From Ulota crispa (lineage: Eukaryota > Streptophyta > Bryopsida > Orthotrichales > Orthotrichaceae), in assembly GCA_963920765.1 (NCBI GenBank), contig OY987244.1, forward strand, positions 20,998,358-21,062,357: a stretch of DNA of 64,000 nt. Direction: 5' to 3'. This document shows positions 22,501-52,037 of the stretch, one piece after another; within the stretch, counting starts at the first letter, position 1; every line of letters starts with the position of its first letter. A program made the translations under genes and the position numbers. The notes under the pieces are model-generated. The model searched no databases, had not been told where the DNA came from, and was given only the letters and a program-made list of their open reading frames with translations.

Positions 22501-24899
22501 CGAAACGTGTCAATGCCCGGAGAAGCAGAAAAGTGTCCGCAGGCATGCAGGAAACAATATCTTGCATCGACCGTACGGTCCTAGCATCTTCTTCATTTCA
22601 GTAAAAAAGGACACCTGCGCTTTTCCCTCTGAATAGTAACGCTCTTAAATAGTCTGTGTCGCCGACATCGAAAACACGATATTTTCGGGTTTTTCCTAAC
22701 TTTCCTTCGGGCGTGCATTCATGCGCCCATTCGCACTGGTCCATGCACTGCACTGACGAGTGACGACTCCGTTCGTCACTGGCACTAAGCTATTCAAAAT
22801 GCATTTCAGGAAATTTCATTTGCACTAGCAACAAGTGTCAATTGTCAAAGGAATGAATGTGAATAATAATCATGAATAGGCATACTGCCAGAAAGATTCT
22901 AGAGAAAAAAAGAAGAAGAGAGAAATCGGTTTCAATACTAAGACTTAGATTGTATTTACTTTTTACTTTTATTGTATATATATATATGTCTTGTTATCAT
23001 GAACAAGGCATTTTATCTTAGCAAAAGGAAGCCAAACTGGCAAAAACTCTGACAGCTTGCAACAAATGTGGGCAAGTCCCTCCGTTTAGTGTCCACTTTC
23101 CTTTTGATATATGCGATTTGTAGACAAATGTCAGGCCAAAAAAAAAATGCTTTGACCATGAAGTGCACCTTGGAATGCGTGCTAATCAAAATAATCATTT
23201 ATTTTTCTACGTCCATACAATGCTTCTGTTTTTTCATACATATTGTTATGTGAAATTAACAAATGTTGTTCAAAGTAGGGCAAGCTTGATGTTTTTTGGA
23301 GATGTTTTTAGTGATTTCATCAAAAAAGAATCCTTGTTTAAACTAAACCAAGCATATTTAGTTTTTTGAACTTCCTACACTTCCACAAGAACCTTATACC
23401 TAAGGATTTATTGTACTTTTGGCTTCATAATAATACACCAAAATTGTGAGCCACAAACACAACACTAATTATAAATACACCACTCTATTTCCACAAATTG
23501 CCCTATTAACATAGTTATGTGCATATAAATATGTGCAAACTAATAAACAAATTATCTCAACACAGTGACATTGAATGACAAAATTATCCATTGACAAGTC
23601 TATTAGCTAGGTGTTGAAACCTCATACAATGGCTCATTTAGAAGTGATAGCAACTAACATTGTTCAAGACATCCACTTAAAACGGTGAGCAGTTTAAAAT
23701 ATATAAAAAAATGATCTCTTTTCACTAAGTTATGCCTTAAATAATAATAATTAATATTGATTATAATGGTTAAGAAATGAACATCTAGAAAATATAATAT
23801 CATCACAATAAATTCAGTTTATTGGAGAAAAGAATGTGGTTTGGGAACAAAACTATAATTGGTAAAGAAAAAATTATATAAAAAATTCATAACATCAAAA
23901 GGTTTTTTATGAAAATGAAATATTCACCTCTTTGAAATGGAAAAAGAAATTGCATAAATGAAATTTGTAAAATACTCCAAGTCTTCAGATTTTCAACCGG
24001 CTGATTTATAACCCTATTGCAATCCCAATAGAAATTAGAAATTCAAATTAGTTTAAGACTTGATAAGAATTCAAGGCAATTTAATAGTCAAAACTATGCC
24101 TAGATACATATTCAAACAATTTTAGGCATAGCTACCTTAAGTGAGTATCAATACGATAAGGTTTTGATTTCATTACTACCATACCAACTTCTTTGAGAAC
24201 ACACTTATCTCTACACTCATTGTCTAAGCCCTTCAAATGCCCGACTCAATGGTATAAAGACAGCTATAAAGATGTCCAAGAATAGCATTTGAATATTCTA
24301 TGCAAAAGTTGTAAGAGGTCATAGTCAATTTTCTAAATCCATGCTCCAATTTCATTGTCATAGTCTTAAACATTTTGCAGTATTAGATGTTCTCCAAATG
24401 AAATATTTGTTCACCATACAAATTTACTACAGCGCACTTTTTTGGAGTACGCTCACTCTTCGTTTATCCTGCCTTCGAGGCTGTGGATAAATTGTTCTTC
24501 CAAACATCGGCCAAGGGAAACTAATATGTACGGAATATTGGACGTCGAGAGTCCATCACTAGACCCATGCATACAAAAGAATCAACCCCAAAAAGATTGC
24601 AGGCTTGGCGAGCAAGGGCGCCATCAAGAGGAAAACACACATAAGCCAGAGAAAGCAGACACAGCCTAAGCATGACAAATAATAAAAAGTGCACCTCGTA
24701 AAACACTGAAGCCTAAAACAATTTCAATTCGCAGGAGAAGCTTTGACCACAGTTAACCTCGCAGCAGCAGCAGCAGTGACTCTGGTAGTCCTACACCTGC
24801 TGAGGTTTAGTGTTTGGTCATCACGTGTCGCTGTAAGTTTATATAATGAGATTGGTGAATGGGGAGGCCTAACCCACAACCCCAACTAGAATCTGCTTC
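22501..24899. other. Intergenic AT-rich DNA and 3' side of SPIRRIG
   Basis: No gene is seen. A short (TA)n tract is at about 22975-22988. The last few hundred bases before 24900 probably include the 3' UTR of the minus-strand SPIRRIG gene. Confidence 0.4.
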
Positions 24900-43214
<18,315 letters not shown>

Positions 43215-45750
43215 GGTTGCTTGCCCTAAAACATCCCCCTTCGGGCATCTGTGCTTTCTCCACCATCACCCAGCTCAATTTAACAAGTACTCTCCAGGAA
43301 AACTCTAGAGCATTCCCCTGAACAACAATCGTCCAACTTCTTAAATATCACATGTTTCAACCGGCTGGTCCTGAGCTATAGTCCGATTCGGTAGAGTCAA
43401 ATGAGACGAAAGATCTGAGATGCCACGCGATCTCTTTCTACACAATGTAAATGTCAGGATTTCCTGTCCCTTCAACCATTTTGCCCTAGGTTTCCATGTT
43501 ACCATCAGTGGCAGACAAGGTAACTCTTGCACCGGCTCGAATCCAGCAGATTAGCGAAAAACCATGACTGCGTCAACACCGCAATCTCGTCTCTTGCGTT
43601 TCATTCCGCCAACCTGAAATACACAACCGGCAGTTGCTGAAAAAAATTGAACAGTAATCATTAGGACTAGGACAAGTATCCCTCAACGGGAATGACCCCT
43701 TTCCAGCACTATTTACACTGGCCTCGTTTTAAACTGTACTACAATTAAAGTCTGACATTCGAAACAGAAGTACGACACACCTCATAAAATGGCAGCACGT
43801 CAAAGCTGCAGAAACAGCTGTGGAGTGCTGCTCATGAGATACTGTGAATGTTCTATGGAGAGAATGTAACCCGGGTGTAAATTTCAAGGGGCAGAGTCCC
43901 CTCAGCGGAACTCGTACCCAGAAAAGGTGTTCGGCAATTGCAAAGCCTAAACCCTTCAAACATATGAGTCTACTAGCAGAATAGGTTTACTCACCGTACG
44001 TTATTCTTTACAAGGCAAAAACACAAGAGAGCAGAGTACTAAAATCTCTTCATTACGGACTGCCAGAAAGGATTTAGAGTACAAGTCTACAGTTTGGAAA
44101 ACGCGCCAATAGTATGCTGGGAAAACACGATTCCCCACGTTGGTCTAATAAGAACTTCGCGCGCACCTTCACCCTCTCCCAATTCCACAACGAGATTCAA
44201 AAAGGCCGTGACTTTCTAACACAGAGTAAAGCCGAATTGGGCGGAACTGAAGAGACCGAGGCAACACTAAGAGTCCTAGTTCTTGGTCATCCACAATCCT
44301 TCAACATTCAACGAGGGGATCACTGAGGCCATTTGAGTGCCAAAGCTTAGGGCAAACGCTATCCAGATGCAGGGTGTAAATCTAGGTTTCGCATTATAGC
44401 AAAAAAATGAGCGCAAAACGAGCTGAATTCACTAGATTAGCAGTAGTAATGAAGATCGTTATTGACAGTAAACACTCTACGAAAGTGCAGGAACACCTTG
44501 ATTGGATTCTTCGTCTGCTGAATTTCTAAATTCAGCAGTAAACAATGAGATTTTAGATCACAAGATAAAAAATAACATTGACCAACTCGAAACCACCGAC
44601 ACGGCTTTGAGACTCCACGGCATTGCAGGCAAAAGGTGCACCGAATTGTCCGATGGAAAACAGTGAGAAACAAAATCAAACAATCCTTGTACGCTGTAAG
44701 GATTCAAGAAGCTAGCAGTTCGGCCTCCACTATGGTTCGTTAAGGGTGTAGCTCAGAGGGGCACACCCGGGGAAGTAGCCTCGTTTAGGGTGTTGCTGTT
44801 GTTCTGCTACACATGACGAGCCACAGGGGGGGCTTCAGATCGATGAAGTGAGGAAATAAGTATCACCGTTCCCGAGTGCGGAGGTCTCTCAACTACACGC
44901 TTTCGAAAACCTATTCCGCACTGATTGTAGAAAGAAGGCCCGAATTTCCGCGATTACAGCTCGAGCCTCTCACAAAACGGCTGCTCAACATAAATCCATC
45001 GATCACTTCAGCCACCACACTCTTCACAAGCAGATGAGTGGGAGGCAATCCGCATCCCAGCAATCAGAAATACGATAACTCGACCACTAGTAACGTCGTC
45101 TCCCCAATCTAGACCTAGCCATCGCCTGGTAAAAACACAAGATAGATTGATGTCACTTCCAGAGTGAACGCAGGAAGCAAAAGATTAAACTGCAAAGAAT
45201 TCTAACACCTCCTAGACGTCCAGACATCGAAAACCAGTCGTCACGAAATGAAAGGAACCGGCCGCAAACCCGGCGTCATCCCCTCACTGGCCCCTGTCCA
45301 ATCCAAATCTCGCTATTCTCACCTCTCGCCTCCAAAACGCACTAAATCACGCGATCGGTGGCACAGAGAGGGTTCCTGACCAATCTCAGCACCGACAGCA
45401 CAACTCACAAAACTCGTTCAAATCTCTTCGTTGAGCTTCCGCCGGCTTGCAAAATAGCCCAGGGCACTCCACGAGCTTCTCCGTACACCGCGCCCTGATT
45501 CCAGAGAAAAACTCTGAGTTACTCACACAAATTTGCTGGTAAAGCTGAGTTTGCGAGTAGCAGGATATGATGGCGGATTGAATCCTTGGAGCGCAGGCAG
45601 TAGTAGTAAGTCAGCAGCAGCAGCAACAGCGTCGCGGAAGTGCGGGAAGCGCAAGGGGCGGGGTGGAGTCCGAGTAACTGCGAAGGGAGGGGAGGTCGGG
45701 CCGGGCGACCCGCTGGATTAGTGAGTTCGATGTTCGAATGCACCACACCC
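43215..45750 (-). promoter_or_regulatory. SPI: SPIRRIG 5' leader and promoter region
   Basis: No further SPIRRIG coding exon is needed upstream of 43214. Composition is balanced, unlike the AT-rich DNA beyond 46.4 kb, and rises to GC-rich at about 45560-45720, the likely promoter and first non-coding exon. The 5' UTR may be intron-containing. The exact start site was not determined. Short open frames here are not convincing genes. Confidence 0.4.
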
Positions 45751-46081
45751 GCTGTTTTGCCGGGTCCTGTGGAGGGATTCAGCGTTCTTCATTCATCCAG
45801 GTTTTCGGTGAGGTTCTTGCTTTCAATAGGCTCCGAGATCCTAAACTTGGCTCGGAACTCCGGATTGTCGGGCCTGCTGGCTGTGGGATTTCGTCGTCCT
45901 TTTTTCATCCACTGCACCATTCGTCACGCTTGGATCCAATTGCCCCATGTGCGTCCAGTCTTCTTCGGGACCAACTGAACCGCCATGATCAGTTGGTCCC
46001 TGGTCTTTTTCAAAGTCTTGGGTGTCATGTACCAATTGTGGTTGATTCCAGACGTTACAGTCGCACTCGTATTTAGTGCTA

Positions 46082-46403
46082 AGGTAGGAGGCTCATAAAC
46101 CGACCATCTAAGGGCTGAAACTGAATTCTGGGAGGTGAAACTTCTTGAACTATTTTTCAGGAATTTTTTTCAAAAGATAAGAAAATTTGATATTTAACTC
46201 AAGTTGTTTCATATTTTTGGAGCTTTGTGGAATTAGTTATAAATTTTGAAGTGAAAAGGTCATAGGGCTTTAAAGCAGTTCACCTCTTCAAATGTACTAT
46301 GTTTGTACATTTTTGAAATTTATGAAAAACAGCATGTACACATGAAATACATTTGAGAAGGTGGACAGTTTTAGAGCTTGAGTCGAATATGAGCCCCCTA
46401 CCT
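46082..46403 (+). mobile_element. AGGTAGG-family MITE, copy 2
   Basis: 322 bases with TA on both sides (46080-46081, 46404-46405). It starts AGGTAGGAGGCTCATAAAC and ends ATATGAGCCCCCTACCT, giving terminal inverted repeats of about 17 bases. It matches the copies at 198 and 10934. It sits next to the SPIRRIG promoter side. Confidence 0.8.
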
Positions 46404-47943
46404 TATCTAACCTACAAAATAAACTTATTGTGAATCATTTTCAAATACAAAACTAGTTTGTTGCCCCCATTTAGTAAGGCTAAACAAATAATGGTGACTC
46501 TGCATAGTATAGGTTAAGGTTTGTATTAAAAATAAATATTTGTATAATTATTGCACTTTTACTTTTGTCCAAATTTTATTTCGGTTCAACTTGTACCCTA
46601 CTATATTTTTAAGAGAACATTTAACTATTGGATTTTTATCCCCCTTGTCATTCTTTGCAACAAGTAACAACTTTTGTTAAGTGGATATTGAAGTAAAAAA
46701 TGGACTTTTGTCCCCCTTGACACTCATTGCCACACGTAACATTTGTTGAAATACTTAATGGTCAAAGGCATGTGCATTTTTTAGGTACAGAATAAATTGT
46801 ATCTTTTTGGAACAAATGAATTTCAAAAACTCCCATTGAAAAAAAGAAGGATTTGTAGACATGGGTAATTTGAAATTTTGAGAAAGTACTTGAAAGGTTA
46901 GAAAAAAATCCAAAAATATAATAAAAACCACAAGCATGTTTGGTGCTCAAAACATTGTATTTCAATCTTGCATTTAAATGTTTATAATTTTTTGGTTGAT
47001 CTTTGACATTAGCAATAATTGGTAGCATATTTATAATTTTTTAGATTCTACAACAAATACTAAGTATTGTTTTTAGTGTAGTGCACTACTTCATTTGTCA
47101 CTTACAATATGGCCCAAATCTTTCATTTTTGAAAATATAATCAGAAAATGCAAAAAAAATCAACAAGTTTGATAATATGTGACATTTTTAATGCAAACTC
47201 AAAGTTTTACAACACTTTCTTAGGTATCAAGGAAGAATGAATAAGTTTTTTACATATCCCATTTTCATTCATTTTTTGCAAATTAGATAAGCTTGTACAA
47301 TATTGTATCTTTTTAGTTAACTAAGATCATTATGTGCCTTGGATAAACATCTTAGCATAATTATCTAAAACTGTACAATACGTGGATTCAAGTGTAAGTT
47401 GCAAATGCTATATTAAACATAATTCAAAACAAATAATTCATATTTAATATAACTATCCAAAAAAACACAATATGATAAGTTTTGGTTGGGAAATAAATTA
47501 GAGAATGAACTCACCCACATTTATTGCTAAATGAAACACCATTATAAATTGTGAACAAAAGAGTATAAACACTTGTAAAAAGATCCAACTCTTTCATGTC
47601 TATAATGCATAAATCTTAACACACACAAAGTTATTAGCAATAAGTTGCAATTAATTTGAATTTGTTTCAATAGTATTCACATGAATAATTTTGATTATTT
47701 TGTCAAGATGAACATTTAATAGTTTGAACATTGTACTAACTTTGAGCATCCACAAAAATGTTATGCAATATAAGGATAGCAACTCAAAAAGCCATCTTCT
47801 TTGTTGATTTTTTTTAAATGAGTCAAAAAATTTGCAAGAATTGTGTGTATGATGTATGTAGTTTTTTACATTTTGAATATGTAAAGCATACAAACACTAA
47901 TCCAAAAAAAGATTAATTGCATCTTTGTATTCATAAAATTACC
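46404..47943. other. Intergenic AT-rich DNA
   Basis: No gene or recognised repeat. Very AT-rich with only short, composition-driven open frames. Confidence 0.5.
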
Positions 47944-47946
47944 TAA

Positions 47947-48258
47947 GGTATGTACACCCATAAGTATCAAACTAAGGGTTTTGAACATGATGAGTATTAT
48001 TGAACATCTAGCAAATTATAGGATCCTATTAGGAATAGAAAAATAATGAGTTTGCACTTTTGAATGTATTATTTGGATAATGTGAGAATAAGTTGTGAAT
48101 TTTTAAAGAGCAAACTGCCATTGCACCCATGACCACTATTAAGATTTCATGTTCACATGTTGTACATCCTTGTCATTACATCTATTCACTTCCACAAATT
48201 TTTCAAGATTTCAGAGGTGATAGTTATGGGGACAGTGGTGCTTATGGGTGTACACACC
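47947..48258. mobile_element. Tourist-like (PIF/Harbinger) MITE
   Basis: 312 bases flanked by TAA on both sides (47944-47946, 48259-48261). The left terminus is GGTATGTACACCCATAAG; the right terminus, reverse complemented, is GGTGTGTACACCCATAAG (17 of 18). A 3-base TAA duplication with GG-starting inverted repeats is typical of Tourist/PIF-Harbinger MITEs. Confidence 0.7.
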
Positions 48259-48261
48259 TAA

Positions 48262-50568
48262 ATTAAAACTCTCTCTTTTGCTACAAAAAAATTAAGTCTA
48301 CAATTGATGAACAGTGACTTTCTATGAAAACCCCACCAATGCAAATACTCTGAATTTACTAAAGAAGAATCCTAAATTTCATAGCTTTTGATTATTCAAA
48401 ATGATATTCGGGTTAAATAAACCGACTGAGTATTTGAAAATGCTTGACTACAAACATATTTATTATAACTTCAAAAATAAGACCAATGAACACAAATGCA
48501 ACTTTGAGCAACAATGACTTGAGTAAAAATGACCAAATCTAAAAGTATATATTGACCACAACAATTGTAATGTATGAAGAAATCAAAACATGGTAGAACC
48601 TTCAAAAAAATCACAATCGAAACTTTGATCCTTACATTACTAAATTGAAAGTTATTGCTATTCACTTTTTCAAAGCATGACATACTCATGCTGTTAAACT
48701 ACTAATATAAATCGGTTACATCAAAATTTGCAAAGCACTAATATCAATATGTTGACAAAGCAATAATAAAGCATATAACCGTGATGTCAAAATTTTAATA
48801 CTTTTTGTTTTCTATAAATGAACCAATTATTTTACTTACATATATTTTAAGCAAAACCACATGTCACTCATATATCAGAAAATTTGTAGGTATATTTAAT
48901 GCAAAGAAAATCATTGCAAACTTTTGAAAATAAATTACATAACCACATGATCGAGATTAAAAAAATTTATGCCTGCAACTTTATGTAATAGACGTATGTT
49001 GTAATGTGCAAGATCAGAATATGAACTGATTTTGTATCATTCCATATTTAGAAAAAAACAGGCTTATAAATCTAGTGCTTCAAATTGCAATAAAACTACA
49101 TTTCAAAGAATTTTTGAAGGTTTCAAGCAAAGTAGAAACCAAACTTTGAGAATTTTACAATTTGGGAGTTCTATCTGAAAACATGTTTCTTTGAGGTATT
49201 TATGTCAAGTTCTTGTAAAAAAAAGTGGATTTTCTTGATGGCATCAACGTTGCGAATTTTATTGATGATTGTTGAATGTTTTGAGATGGTGTTTGAGTCA
49301 TTGTTGTGTTCACATTGAACAACTTTTAGGGAAACTTAACATAAGAATAATTTTTGAATAAAAAAGCATAAGCCATATCTAAAAAGCTTTTGATTTATTT
49401 CTCTCCATTTTTATAGCAAAGACATTGGTTAAATGTATTTTCTATGTAGCAAGGCATCAAAAGTTAATATACTTAAATTGTTCCTTACAATTGTCTTTTT
49501 TCTCTTCTATCTTTAGGTTTTCTATTGAAACAATACAAAAACAAGTATGGATTCCAAGCATGAAGTTCTTACAAAAGCAAAAGAATCAATGAATTTTCAA
49601 AAATTCTTTAACTTTAAAAAAAAATCATCAATCTTGAGGGTTGTTGGGAAATACTTTATGAAGTACAGTTTGAAAAAACGAGCTGACATACACAAAATTT
49701 TGACTTAAATGTAGTCATAAAAACCAGATTCAACATGAAGACATCATTTCGTTATATTCAAAGTTCATAAACACATGTTTGTAGTTGATTACTATAAGAT
49801 GAAGACTTTGTGATTTATAAAGACTCATTCAAGTGATTCTATCATGGAAATCATGATTGAGATCAAATTAATCCTTCATTCAGTTCTTTTTAAGCAAGTC
49901 AAAAGGTTCTTACAAAAATGAGAGAAGGAAATAGAAAAGGCAAGAAAATTTTATACTATACAGAGTCGTGGACAATAAGTCGTAGTCCTTTTTTTTATAA
50001 TTCTTACGCAATCAATATTTTACCAAATCTAAAATTAACTACATATTTGAAAAGCTTAGAAAAAGGAGCAAATTTTGGTAAAAGTTTGCCGTAAATCTAA
50101 TAAAGAGAAGTGTTAGAAAAAAAAACACTTGAAAAAAAAATCCAATTATGATTTAAATGCTTTTAAAATCACTACAAGTTTGTCAACAATTTACCACTAG
50201 TACACTCTTAATTTATTATCAATGTACAACAAGCTTGCTTGAGTTGAGATAATTTCAAGTTCTAAAAGGCAGTCAAAAGTCACAAAAATGTTGATGATGT
50301 TGATAAAAGTGAATGAATATGGTATACTCATTTGTGCAACATCGCAATTAACATGAATTAAAAGTATGATATAAGAATAATCTACTTTTTAAATTTTAAT
50401 ACATTTTATCCCCCTAAGTTGATTTTTCAAATATGTAATCACTTTCAAATTTGATGAAGGATTGAATATGTGAGAGGAGTTTTGAAAAGGACTACAACTT
50501 AATGTCCAAGACTCTATTTTAAGCAAAAACATATCAACAAACTAGATTTGACTCAATTATATCATCCA
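48262..50568. other. Intergenic AT-rich DNA
   Basis: No gene, RNA or repeat could be supported. Long runs of A and T, with only short open frames. Confidence 0.5.
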
Positions 50569-51232
50569 TTAACCCTGAGCGCCTAGGGGGGTTTTCTAAA
50601 ATTCTGTTTATTTCAACCTTAGAGCAAGAAAATGATCACCGCGGTTTTGAAAATAAGATCATTTGACCGTTGAACATGGGACATGATTGGGCTTCGGCTC
50701 ATGTGCTCAAATTTGAGTGGGTTTGACCGTGTGGTTTTGTGAGTTTATAGGGGTCAAACCTTGTTTGACTTGCCCGGTATTGGTGAAATTAGAAGCCTTT
50801 ATGGACTTCAAGGCCTTGAATTGTTTCAAAAAAAAGATCTTCTACTGCTGAATTTTTGAGGGGTCCTGGAGAGAGTATGTACCTATGTACATATGAATTC
50901 GTAGAAATCTTGCAAAAGTGCAGGCCCTTCCATTGGCCTCTCAAAGTTGATAGTTTTAGTGCGCACAGGGAGAAGTGCTGTGTTGCCCAGAAGGCCTCTT
51001 GACAAAGCAACATGCAGAAATAACAAAAAACTGCATTCACTCCACCATAACCATTTAGTCTCAACTAATTCAATCATGCCAATGAATGATCGCCCACTAT
51101 CCCCCATGACCCCATAACCCCTCTTGCAGCCAATACAAGCATGTGCTAGTACAAAATACATAGGCTCTTCAATTTCAGAAAATAAGAATCCTGGGCGCCC
51201 CATTTTGAGCCTCTAGGGCGCTCAGGGGTTAA
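50569..51232. mobile_element. TTAA-flanked CCC-terminus element C
   Basis: Body 50573-51228 (656 bases) with TTAA at 50569-50572 and 51229-51232. The left end CCCTGAGCGCCTAGGGGG matches the right end reversed, CCCCTGAGCGCCCTAGAGGC, apart from two single-base indels. The sequence differs from the A/B family, so it is a second family with the same TTAA/CCC signature. The interior is more GC-rich than its surroundings; no transposase is recognised. Confidence 0.7.
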
Positions 51233-51564
51233 TGACATCCTACATATATTGATCAATAATGTTGTGACACTAGAACCAATAAAGAACATTACATTCAACG
51301 GATCAATTTTTTTATAGAAATGAACAAAAGCAAAGAAAGTAGCCATATTAGACTACCTATGCTGTAATCTTACCTCATTTTGACATCTTCACACTAAAAA
51401 AATTGGGTGAAAAAATGGATGAAACTACCAAACTCATCTCAAACAAAAACTAGTTTTGCCAAATATTTGGATGAATTATGTGAATGATGGATGAAAGTGC
51501 ATATACAAATGATTTTGTCAAAAAAATTCCTACTTACCTTGCATTCTTGGATACATGTCACTAT

Positions 51565-51639
51565 CCCCTAAATGCTTTAAGCACTGAATTCTAATGTAAC
51601 ATCCACCAGAATTTGGTGCCTCAGGCATTTAGGGGTTAA
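51565..51639. mobile_element. 71-base mini element E of the TTAA/CCC family, upstream of TOM40
   Basis: Body 51565-51635. It starts CCCCTAAATGC and ends GCCTCAGGCATTTAGGGG, followed by TTAA (51636-51639). The left flank is CTAT, so the duplication is lost or the left part was deleted. The end sequence is identical to the element A terminus. Confidence 0.6.
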
Positions 51640-52037
51640 ACCAACAAATATTAAAAATTCCCTAGTTCAGGGGTAGGAAGTTTTTATTTGGGGTCCATGC
51701 AAAGGGGTAACTTATTCATAAAGAACAGTAAAACGGGCCCGTCCACAAGGTTTTCGAAGAGGCCCGAAGTGCCAGTGCTGCGCTCCAGCCGCCTGTCGAG
51801 GGTCAGCCAGCCAGCCAGCCGTGCTGGTGTTGCCGTGCGCGTTGGAAGCAGAGCAGAGGTTTTGAAGCAGCGCCGCGGCTGAGTCGTCGTGTCGGCCTCT
51901 CTCTCTCACACTGTTACTGCTGCTGCTCGGCCTGGCGCCTTGTGCGTTGTGTAGTGTTGAGCCTCTCTTCTGCCTTCGTCACTCTCGCCGCCGCAGGGCT
52001 GGGTTTAGGGTTTATCTCGTCCTCCCCGCCCTCCACC
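51640..52037 (+). promoter_or_regulatory. TOM40: TOM40 promoter/5' leader region
   Basis: GC content rises from about 51730. A CTCTCTCTCTC pyrimidine tract (about 51897-51908), common in plant core promoters and leaders, lies about 130 bases before the ATG. Exact start site not assigned. Confidence 0.4.

Noticed and set aside
44740..44815. tRNA-like start GGGTGTAGCTCAGAGG
   Set aside because: It resembles an A box, but no matching B-box/T-arm or acceptor stem follows at the right distance.
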